Source: Candidatus Termititenax persephonae
GTDB lineage: Bacteria; Margulisbacteria; Termititenacia; Termititenacales; Termititenacaceae
Assembly: GCA_003864475.1 (NCBI GenBank)
Contig: BGZO01000009.1
Span: forward strand, 1 to 44,282
Reading direction: 5' to 3'
Length of the DNA: 44,282 bases
In this document: positions 1 to 8,107 of the stretch, in pieces
How the letters are laid out: every line of letters starts with the position of its first letter
Position numbering within the stretch: position 1 is the stretch's first letter
Position numbers and translations under genes: made by a program
Notes under the pieces: generated by a model
Database searches by the model: none
What the model was told of the DNA's origin: nothing
Seen by the model: the letters and a program-made list of their open reading frames with translations, nothing else

Positions 1-15
1 TAATCATTTTGTCAG

Positions 16-274
16 AACGTAACGTTGCCCTGCGGGCTTGCGACCGAGCGCGTATTTCTACGCGCTCGAGGAAGTCCTGCCAGTCAACCAGACTGGCAGG
101 GTGAAGTTTGACTCTGCCAAGTCAGAGTATAATGACGTTACGTTATTTGTATTATTGGGGCGTAACGTCGCCCTGCGGGCTTGTTGGCATAACTTAACTT
201 CGCTGACGCTTGTTAAGTGATGCTCTGCCAAGTCAGAGTATAATGACGTTACGTTATTTGTATTATTGGGGCGT
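16..274. repeat. Two units of a hairpin-rich repeat containing a TATAAT promoter core and the first 8 nt of tRNA-Gln
   Basis: The 52-nt string ctctgccaagtcagagtataatgacgttacgttatttgtattattggggcgt is identical at 112-163 and 223-274. A second shared string, cgtaacgt(t/c)gccctgcgggcttg, occurs near 18-40 and 161-183. Perfect 10-bp hairpins lie at 45-68 and 76-100. Confidence 0.85.
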
Positions 275-338
275 CGCCAAGTGGTAAGGCAGCGGGTTTT
301 GGTCCCGCCACTCGTAGGTTCGAATCCTTCCGCCCCAA
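267..338 (+). tRNA. tRNA-Gln (anticodon TTG)
   Basis: Acceptor TGGGGCG/CGCCCCA, anticodon arm GCGGG-TTTTGGT-CCCGC, T arm GTAGGTTCGAATCCTTC. Confidence 0.93.
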
Positions 339-339
339 C

Positions 340-845
340 CATATAGTACAGAATTTTTCTTCTGCATTTTCTACGCTTTTTGTCTTTGTATTTTCTTGCG
401 CCAAAACTGCCCAAAACTCCTTAAAATCCAGCGTGATTTGCGCCGTCATTGTGCGGTTTTTCACCCCCTGTATTTTTATCTTTTCGCCGCCGCAAAATGC
501 CGCCGCGCTGCGACCGTCTGGCCTAAAAGTGAAGTTCGAGCCGATTTTTTCCAGCAATTCGCGCTTTTTCTGTAAATCATCGTTTTTTAATATATTTTTT
601 GGCTTATCCAGGCCATTTATAAACTCACCAAGAAATTCGAGCCAGAGAAATTGACCGCGCTGTAAATATTCTATATTTTTTTGCAATTTGTATTTATCGT
701 TAAGCAATTTTTCTTTTCTGGCGCAGTATTCTCTTTTAGTAATAGTGTTCTCTAAATATAAGTCCATTAGACGGGATAGTTTGTTTTCAACATTGTTAAT
801 ATTGTTATCAATTCGCGTTATTTCACTAACACGGGAACTGCTCAA
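340..845 (-). pseudogene. C-terminal remnant of large serine recombinase
   Basis: Coiled-coil linker plus recombinase-like C-terminus (LYLENTITKREYCARKEKL...LEFLGEFINGLDKPKNILKNDDLQKKRELLEKIGSNFTF); no catalytic N-terminal domain. The ORF reads on into antisense tRNA-Gln, giving an artefactual C-terminus. Confidence 0.6.
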
Positions 846-857
846 ACTTTTCCGTTT

Positions 858-1868
858 TTAGGTTTTCTTTAGATTAAATCCTGCTTGTTGAGCAAGATGA
901 ACGATACTGCCAAATGTTATCGGATTATTTGTGTTTTTATTTAAGTAACAATACTCTAATATACGTTTAGAGCGGATTTCGTTATGATTGCTTTTATCTA
1001 ATTCACATAAATGTAAATAAAATTTCTCACCTATATCAAAAGAAAAAGTATTTGCTATGGCAATAGCAACTCGATACCAGTTTTCATAAGAACTAGTAAT
1101 CGACAGGTTGTGTTTTTTTAAGAATCGTATGATTTTTATAATCTTTTCTTTATTAGCAGGGTTATTTTTTTCCTCAGTACTATATAGTATTTTTTTTCGT
1201 TCAATTAAACTGGTTATTTTAGCAGATTGACTTGTCGTAATTACTCTATTCATATTTAAGTCTGTTGTTTGCAATCGTCCATTTATTTGATTATATAAAA
1301 TACTAGAATCGGGTATATATGGTTTAGGTTCATCGTCTTTTAACAATAAATCATTGTCGTCTGAAATAAAGCAAAGCCTAGTAATGTCGCTTCCACTAGA
1401 ATCTATTTTTCTATTTACTTTTGTTTCATAATAGTGTTTTGCACTATCAAATGTATATTTGTGATCACAAACTCTATTCAATGTCTTTATTATAAACTTT
1501 ATTCCTTCTCCAGACGGGGATATCCAACAAGCACAAACATAGTCATCAGAAAATAATTGCCGTTTTAATACATTTATTTCATTACTGTCAATATGGTCTA
1601 AATCAAACACTATTAAATTTGTATATCCTATAAGATATTCTATTTTTCTTATTCTATTAAAAACACCAGAAATAGTAATACTTGGAAGTGATTTCTTTAA
1701 ACTATCATAATCTTCCTTAGATTGCCTGAATGTTTCTCTACATTTAGTAATAAGTTGTCGATAAACACCACTTTTAATATTTAGAAGTTCTGTATGTAAA
1801 GATACTTCTCTTACATAAGTAGAAATCCTAGAATATTTTGAGACTATAGTTTTTGCGAAAAAATGCAT
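858..1868 (-). CDS. VirE N-terminal/BT4734-like primase-like protein with PriCT_2-like C-terminus
   Basis: LIVFDLDHID...CACWISPSGEGIKFIIK...SSGSDITRLCFISDD is typical of BT4734/VirE_N (AEP-like) proteins. The C-terminal YENWYRVAIAIANTF...FGSIVHLAQQAGF resembles PriCT_2. Confidence 0.75.
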   Translation of the reverse strand: MHFFAKTIVSKYSRISTYVREVSLHTELLNIKSGVYRQLITKCRETFRQSKEDYDSLKKSLPSITISGVFNRIRKIEYLIGYTNLIVFDLDHIDSNEINVLKRQLFSDDYVCACWISPSGEGIKFIIKTLNRVCDHKYTFDSAKHYYETKVNRKIDSSGSDITRLCFISDDNDLLLKDDEPKPYIPDSSILYNQINGRLQTTDLNMNRVITTSQSAKITSLIERKKILYSTEEKNNPANKEKIIKIIRFLKKHNLSITSSYENWYRVAIAIANTFSFDIGEKFYLHLCELDKSNHNEIRSKRILEYCYLNKNTNNPITFGSIVHLAQQAGFNLKKT

Positions 1869-1881
1869 ACTGTATTATTAT
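1853..1881 (+). promoter_or_regulatory. Candidate sigma70 promoter for the upstream ncRNA of the first RT
   Basis: TTGCGA (1853-1858), 17-nt spacer, TATTAT (1876-1881). The predicted start falls at about 1888-1890, just before the terminal inverted repeat. Confidence 0.5.
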
Positions 1882-1888
1882 AGTAAAT

Positions 1889-2036
1889 AATTCGGAGTAG
1901 TGAAGAGTGGTTTAACGTTTGCTTTTAAATCATTAAATCTAGCTTGGGTAAATATAGCAACTATCCAAGAAATGTAAGCGGTACCTATGTGGTACGATAG
2001 CAGTTGACGGAGATTTTTATTTACGCTACTCCGAAG
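1889..2036 (+). ncRNA. Candidate structured ncRNA partnered with the RT at 2051
   Basis: A 10-nt perfect inverted repeat TTCGGAGTAG (1891-1900)/CTACTCCGAA (2026-2035) closes the region. Internal hairpins: CTTGG..ATAG-CAA-CTAT-CCAAG (1943-1969) and GTACC-TATGT-GGTAC (1981-1995). It lies directly upstream of an RT ORF. Confidence 0.65.
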
Positions 2037-2050
2037 TCTAGACTTATTGT

Positions 2051-3745
2051 ATGAACTTTGATAATTACTTTACTCGCGATAAAATTATTCAACTTCTGTG
2101 TAAGTACAGAGCAAAAGTTGCTAAAAACAGACACAAGAAACACATAAGATATTCACTATCAACTGAGTGTTACATAGAGCCTAAAGGAGAAATTTATCAA
2201 ATCATGCCACCACGTAGAATGTGGCATAAATTTCGATTTAAAGAAGATAACAAGGAAGATTCTGTAAAATATACAAGAAAGGTAATTTATAAAACCATCA
2301 AATATACTGAAGGCAAATTCCAGAATAATCCATTAAAAACACCACCAGAATGGTTTGATAAGTTGAACTTATTTATCGATGATATTGTCTCAAAAATCAA
2401 TTCTGATTATAAATTAGGCAAGCCGCACATTTATTTAATAACAAAAGACAAAACGAGAACAGAATATAGGCCATTATCGCAATATGCCTTGGCAGAAAAA
2501 GTAATTATTTCTGTTACTGCAAAATATCTTACAGAAATATTTGATTGTTTATTCCTTGATTGTTCATATGCTTTCCGTTTAACAAAAAGCAAAAACGACT
2601 CTTCAGGGAGAAATCATCATGCAACGATTCCAATAATACAAGAATATAGACAAAATAATGGGGCTAATTTATGGGTTGCAGAATGTGATATTAGAAAATT
2701 TTACGATTGCGTTAACCACAAGATAATACGAAAAACATTCCGGCAATTAGAACAACAAAAAAAGTCTCAAGGGATTCTTCTTGATAGACGGGCAAAAAAG
2801 ATATTTTACAAATATGTTGCTTCGTATTCATATATGGACGTTTTGGATAAAGCAACCCAAGAGTCTCGCCTAGATAAATTGGGCTTTGTAGAGGTAGCAA
2901 AAGAATTAAAAAAAATATATCACTGCCAAAATAAAATATTTTCTTATAAATATATTGGTGTTTCTCAAGGCGGAGAATTATCTGGGCTTATTGCGAACAT
3001 AGTGCTTCATAATACTGACATCACAGTTTCAGCTTCTTGTGCTGAGTTTCATTATTTGCGTTTTTGTGATGATATGATTCTTTTAAGTCCAGATAAAACA
3101 AGCTGTTCAGATATTTTTAGTCATTATACGCAAAGTGTTAGAAATAATTTACTCGCCATACATGAACCAAAAGAATTGATAACTTACACAAAAGATTTTT
3201 GGAAAACCAAAAGTAAAGCACCTTATTTATGGGCAGCAAATAATTTTCCTTGGGTAGCTTTTGTTGGATATCAAATTAAATACGATGGAAGTGTTAGAAT
3301 CGCTAAGAAATCTATTGATAAACAAAAAGATAAGATAATTGATGTATTAAACGAATACAAATTATTGTTAACCCAATCAACCGAAGTATTACCCAGAGTA
3401 TCTCTTGGATACATAAAGAATTCTATAGAGAAGTGCCTAATTTCTTTATCTGTCGGGAGAACAAGATTATACAATTATAGAAAATATAAACCAGTACTAT
3501 GTTGGATAGCCGGATTTAAGGCTGTTACAAGAAACCCTATATTCTTCAATCAGTTAAAGAAACTTGACCATTACAAAGCTAGTGTTTTACGAAAGTTTTT
3601 TAAATTCTTAGACAGCAACCAATCAAATTTTCCAAGCATAACCGCTAAAAATCATAGAAAGAAAAAGAAAAGCATTAAATATTATGGAAGACCATTCAGT
3701 TATCATGGTGCAATTGAAAATGATATAACTATCGTAAAATCATAA
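2051..3745 (+). CDS. Reverse transcriptase of UG/DRT-like type (class unresolved)
   Basis: RT palm motifs: RPLSQYALAEKVI, CDIRKFYDCVNH (motif A), GVSQGGELSGLIANIVLH (motif B), LRFCDDMILL (FCDD catalytic motif). 564 aa; no group II intron maturase/HNH domain seen. Confidence 0.88.
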   Translation: MNFDNYFTRDKIIQLLCKYRAKVAKNRHKKHIRYSLSTECYIEPKGEIYQIMPPRRMWHKFRFKEDNKEDSVKYTRKVIYKTIKYTEGKFQNNPLKTPPEWFDKLNLFIDDIVSKINSDYKLGKPHIYLITKDKTRTEYRPLSQYALAEKVIISVTAKYLTEIFDCLFLDCSYAFRLTKSKNDSSGRNHHATIPIIQEYRQNNGANLWVAECDIRKFYDCVNHKIIRKTFRQLEQQKKSQGILLDRRAKKIFYKYVASYSYMDVLDKATQESRLDKLGFVEVAKELKKIYHCQNKIFSYKYIGVSQGGELSGLIANIVLHNTDITVSASCAEFHYLRFCDDMILLSPDKTSCSDIFSHYTQSVRNNLLAIHEPKELITYTKDFWKTKSKAPYLWAANNFPWVAFVGYQIKYDGSVRIAKKSIDKQKDKIIDVLNEYKLLLTQSTEVLPRVSLGYIKNSIEKCLISLSVGRTRLYNYRKYKPVLCWIAGFKAVTRNPIFFNQLKKLDHYKASVLRKFFKFLDSNQSNFPSITAKNHRKKKKSIKYYGRPFSYHGAIENDITIVKS

Positions 3746-3834
3746 CTAAAAAACTCCACACATTGCTTGTTTAATACTACAGCAATAGTTAAGCCAAGCT
3801 TTTATTTGAAATTGATTTTGTTCCGCGAGAATTT

Positions 3835-4335
3835 CTATCTTTTCAAGTTGAAATAAACGTTAAAACACATGGCGATTGCGTTTACTATCAATGTAAAGGT
3901 TACAATGTTTAGGTGCATCTTCTGATTATAGTACTGCAAAGAAGATAAAATGCTTGCTTTTTTATCTAAATCATTTTTCAATCTTGTCTCAAAGTATGTT
4001 TTGTCAAATAGTCTAGTTGTTAAATGATATTGTGTTAAGTCTACTTTATATTCGCAATCAGCCAATTTCAGTCTTTCTATTAAATTTCTTTTCTCACTCA
4101 ATTCCTCGCCATACATTAACCAAGAAGTATATAATTTTTCCCATGCCTCATAGTAAAACTCATAACCGATTCTGTTTTTAACGGTTAATAATTTTTGTTT
4201 TTCTTTTCGACTATTACATATCTGATCTTCCTTTTCTGCTTTTATATATTCGGTGTATTTTTTATTAAAATTTCTATAAGCATTAAAATATTCTTGTTTA
4301 AGTGTTTTCAATGATGATTGGACGTGCTTATTCAT
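3835..4335 (-). CDS. Coiled-coil protein with C-terminal transmembrane helix
   Basis: Charged helical body followed by MHLNIVTFTLIVNAIAMCFNVYFNLKR, a single hydrophobic C-terminal segment. Confidence 0.6.
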   Translation of the reverse strand: MNKHVQSSLKTLKQEYFNAYRNFNKKYTEYIKAEKEDQICNSRKEKQKLLTVKNRIGYEFYYEAWEKLYTSWLMYGEELSEKRNLIERLKLADCEYKVDLTQYHLTTRLFDKTYFETRLKNDLDKKASILSSLQYYNQKMHLNIVTFTLIVNAIAMCFNVYFNLKR

Positions 4336-4513
4336 AGTATAATCATAACAAAAAAATCAATCATATGTAATCATATTATTAATGCATCTAAAATATCTAT
4401 GGCAAATCAAGCAGTTGTATATCGGCTTGTCGATGACATAAATTAAAGCTTTTTGTTGAACATCGTAAATATTATTAGAACCAACTTAATTATTCAAGCT
4501 ACTTAAAACATCT

Positions 4514-4715
4514 AAAAAAGCCATTTTTTGTCCCTTTTTAGAAACTAAAAAACTAAAGTAAAAGTGTCATCGAAAGCCAATTTTTATTCCTTTTTCGAAT
4601 GGAGAATTTGAACAGTGCCTGAGATTAAAGCCAATTTTAGGTTCTTTTCCGTAAATCAAATAATCAAGGGTTTGAGGACGAAAAAAGCCAATTTTCTGTT
4701 CTTTTTTGTAACTTA
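4514..4715. repeat. Four degenerate ~33-nt repeats at 54-57 nt period
   Basis: Consensus AAAAGCCAATTTTnnGTTCTTTTTnGTAA. AAAGCC starts at 4517, 4573, 4627 and 4684. Array edges share acttaaaacatcta at 4501-4514 and 4711-4724. Confidence 0.75.
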
Positions 4716-4823
4716 AAACATCTAGGAGTTCAAATTTAATGCTTCCTTTTTCATATCATCAGGCGTTCTTTTTACTAATTCTTCTGAAAGAAACTCATCC
4801 AGCTTATTATGTAGATACTCTAC

Positions 4824-5210
4824 CTAGGAAGAAAAATTATTTGATGTGTCTACACCTAAAATCTTTTCGGAATAGTATTCTTTCTGAAAATGAAAAGTCC
4901 CGTTTCTAAATAGTTTAAGAAGTCTTACCTTTTCTTTATCCAATAAGCTATCAATGGTTTTATCCCTTAAACCTAATTCCCAATAACCTTCTATGACTAC
5001 ATATAACGCACTATACCAATAAGCATGAAAAAGCCCCAAATCTCCTGTATAAATATTAATTTTACCGTGATATTCATGTAAATTAACCTGCGGCAAATTT
5101 AGTTTCTTGCCTTGTTCAAAAAATAACTCTTTCATCCTATTAGAGTAAAGCCAGTATCTAGGTAGCGAGGCAATCTCTTCAACATCTTTTCTCATAAATA
5201 CATTATACAA
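4824..5210 (-). CDS. Small HEPN-like putative RNase (possible 162-aa form if the in-frame TAG is read through to 4722)
   Basis: LLKLFRNGTFHFQKEY contains R-N-G-T-F-H, an Rx4H HEPN motif, in a small helical protein. The frame continues after TAG (4824-4826) with VEYLHNKLDEFLSEELVKRTPDDMKKEALNLNS. Confidence 0.6.
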   Translation of the reverse strand: MYNVFMRKDVEEIASLPRYWLYSNRMKELFFEQGKKLNLPQVNLHEYHGKINIYTGDLGLFHAYWYSALYVVIEGYWELGLRDKTIDSLLDKEKVRLLKLFRNGTFHFQKEYYSEKILGVDTSNNFSS

Positions 5211-5307
5211 TAAATAAATTGATGTTATTTAGGGGTTATAAAAGTATTATTAATTATACAAATAAAATAAATATGAAATTATGATTTTTTTCCTGTAGAA
5301 TATATTT

Positions 5308-6762
5308 ATGTCAAAGTTGATGACCAAATCAAAATATATGCTTGGATTACAATGTCCTAAACTCTTATGGTATCACTTTAATAGACCTAGTGATATTCCC
5401 CCGATAGACGAAGCTACACAGGCAGTATTTGATGAAGGGAAAAATGTTGGAGAGTTGGCAAAAAGTTTATACCCTAATGGAGTTACTATTGACAATAGTT
5501 CCTTTACAGAGGGATTACGACAGTCTGAGAAATATATACAACAAAAACAACCTTTATTTGAAGTGGGTTTTATGTCAAATAATTGTTACGCTAGGGCAGA
5601 TATATTAGTTTCTTATGACCAAACTCAATGGGACATGATTGAAGTGAAAACGTCTACGAAAGTAAAAGATGAGCATATAAAAGATGTCGCATTTCAGAAA
5701 TTTATTTTCATGAATGCAGGAATAAAGATTCGAAATTGTTATCTCATGTTTATAAACAAAGATTATCTCAGAAAAAAAGAACTATCCCCAAAGGAATTCT
5801 TTATAAAAGAGGATATAACAGAGCAGGTTGATAATGAAATTATTAATATCCCTAATAATTTACTGATATTATGGGAAATAGTTAACGCGAAAGACGTTTC
5901 CAATATTGAAATAGGGACTCAATGCTATGAACCTAATCTGTGTAATTTACATGATAAATGTTGGCCTTTTTTACCAAAACGAAGTGTATTTGATCTATAT
6001 ATTGGTAAACAAAAAGCTTTTGAATTGTTAAAAAAAGGAATAACCCTTTTAAAGGATATCCCTGATAATTTTGAGCTTACAGATAATCAAAAGATACAAT
6101 TAATTAATAATAAAAACAATGCCGCCTATATTAATAAAGAAGCCATAAATAATTTTCTTAACAAAATACAATATCCTGCTTATTATTTAGACTTTGAAAC
6201 TTTTAGTACAGCAATTCCTATATTAGAAAATACCAAGCCATATCAACAAGTTCCATTTCAATACCCTCTCCATATTGTAAAAGAAAAAGACTCAGTGCCT
6301 GTACATGTTTCATATTTATCAGAAAGAAAAGATGACCTTGGAAAAGATTTCATGGAAAGTTTAAAAAACAATTTAGGAGATGCAGGGTCAATAATTGCTT
6401 ATAATGCAAAATTTGAACGAGGTGTTATAGAAGGATGTTTATTATCTAATCCAGAATATGCCGAATGGACAAAGAAAATCTTCCCAAGAATATTAGATTT
6501 AATCGAGCCATTTAGGGGTTTCTATTATTATCATCCAGATCAAAAAGGTAGTGCATCTTTAAAAAAAAGTTTTACCGATCTTAACTGGAAAAAGTTATGA
6601 AAACATGGCGATTGGGAGCGGACAAACTGCAAGTAAAGAATATTTCAGAGTTACTTATACAGATAAGGATAAAGACAAATTGACTGTTTACGATGCATTT
6701 GTTATTTGGACACTATTGGCATGGTTGAAATTGCAAATAAATTGTATATGTTATTAAAATAA
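5308..6762 (+). pseudogene. DUF2779 protein: Cas4-like PD-(D/E)XK nuclease plus DEDD-type exonuclease-like domain, frameshifted
   Basis: N-terminal LGLQCPKLLWYH, ARADILVSY...DMIEVKTS and C...C..C (QCYEPNLCNLHDKCWPF). C-terminal YYLDFETFSTAIPI and YNAKFERGV. The frame breaks at A8 (6561-6568) and again near 6700; other frames restore VLPILTGKSYENMAIGSGQTASKEYFRVTYTD and YLDTIGMVEIANKLYMLLK, ending at 6762. Confidence 0.75.
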
Positions 6763-6774
6763 AGGGAATATTCA

Positions 6775-8106
6775 ATGCTGAATCAATCATTCTCTGTAGA
6801 TAACTTTAGAAAAATAGTAGATTTAGAAAATCGTAAAGGTATATATCTTGAAGGCAAATTCTTTCATAGTCTTAAGACACATACGGAAGACATCAAGGAA
6901 TGTAATAAATTAATTAAAGAATGCAAGCGAAAACCAATTGCCCTTAAGGATGAACTTAAAGAACTATATAATAAAAGAACAGAACTAGAAAACAAAAGAG
7001 AAGAAAGTCTTCAAATTGAACTACAAAAAATAAGTGAGAAGATAGTTACCTCTAACTTTAAAATAGAATTAACAAAGAAGAATATACCTAATAAGAAACC
7101 TATTTATCTTGTAAAAGATGCCCCAGAACATTATTTCACCATAAAGCAGTTACAAAATAATATATCAAAATTATTTGGTGTTAAACAATCAAATAGATTT
7201 GAAATAATTAGTCAGATTACAACTTTACTTAATAATAATTTTCCTAAATATGTGTTAAGAACAGATATAAGTGATTTTTATGAAGACATTAAACATGAGC
7301 CTTTATTGGAGAGGATTAATGGAAATAACTTATTAACACATCTTTCAAAGAAGTTTTTGAAGCAAATCTTGTCAAATTATTTAAAACTAGCAGGTAGTGA
7401 TAAGGGGCTTCCTAGGGGTGTTGGCATTAGTGCTTATTTAGCTGAATTGTATATGAGAGATATTGATAATGACATAATGTCTTTACGTGGAATAAGTTTT
7501 TATGCTAGGTATGTAGATGATATTGTTATTATTTTTACTCCAACACTTGAAGACCAAGAAAGAAATTATCTCCAAGATATAAAAAGCATTATTGAAAATA
7601 AATTTAAATTAAAATTAAACACCTTGAAAACAGTGTCGTTTGATTTGAGATACAAGTCTCAACAATATACATTAGAATATCTTGGGTACAAAATACTATT
7701 TGGCGACGGACATATTAAAACAATGCTTACTGACAAGAAAATAAATAAATATAAAGAACGACTTAACCTAGCCTTTGAAAATTATTTAAATTTAAGTAAA
7801 GTTAACGAAAAAAACGCAAGGAAAATATTCGTTAAACGGATAAGACATTTAACTGGAAATACTCGCCTAAGGAACAATAAAAACAATGTCTTGGTGGGGA
7901 TATATTACTCTAATGCTCATTTAACAGAGCTACAATCGTTAACAAGTTTGGATGACTTTCTCCGAAACAAAATTACCAACGAGATTAAAGTTACACAGCT
8001 ACAGAGTAGGTTAAGGGAATATAGTTTTGAAAGTGGTTTTGTTGAAAAAAGATTTTCTGTTTTTACGACGCAAGAGTTACAGAAAATTACAAAGGTATGG
8101 AAATAA
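6775..8106 (+). CDS. drt3a: Reverse transcriptase resembling antiviral Drt3a (UG3)
   Basis: Motif A VLRTDISDFYEDIKHEPL, motif B GLPRGVGISAYLAELYMRDID, catalytic ARYVDDIVIIF. 443 aa, directly followed by a second, larger RT. Confidence 0.8.
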   Translation: MLNQSFSVDNFRKIVDLENRKGIYLEGKFFHSLKTHTEDIKECNKLIKECKRKPIALKDELKELYNKRTELENKREESLQIELQKISEKIVTSNFKIELTKKNIPNKKPIYLVKDAPEHYFTIKQLQNNISKLFGVKQSNRFEIISQITTLLNNNFPKYVLRTDISDFYEDIKHEPLLERINGNNLLTHLSKKFLKQILSNYLKLAGSDKGLPRGVGISAYLAELYMRDIDNDIMSLRGISFYARYVDDIVIIFTPTLEDQERNYLQDIKSIIENKFKLKLNTLKTVSFDLRYKSQQYTLEYLGYKILFGDGHIKTMLTDKKINKYKERLNLAFENYLNLSKVNEKNARKIFVKRIRHLTGNTRLRNNKNNVLVGIYYSNAHLTELQSLTSLDDFLRNKITNEIKVTQLQSRLREYSFESGFVEKRFSVFTTQELQKITKVWK

Positions 8107-8107
8107 A

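Noticed and set aside
249-340. C-terminal [24 protein letters not shown] of the recombinase ORF
   Set aside because: Translated antisense of tRNA-Gln, a common annotation artefact; likewise EWRDSNPRPLAPHAS at tRNA-Pro.
1889-3745. Retron or diversity-generating retroelement
   Set aside because: The RT is too long, has FCDD rather than YADD/YMDD, and lacks recognisable retron VTG/NAxxH motifs. No template/variable repeat pair was seen, and the collar-like gene does not carry an obvious VR.
4514-4715. Conventional CRISPR array
   Set aside because: Only four strongly diverged repeats with ~22-nt intervals and no adjacent cas genes; kept instead as a HEPN-associated or iteron-like repeat.
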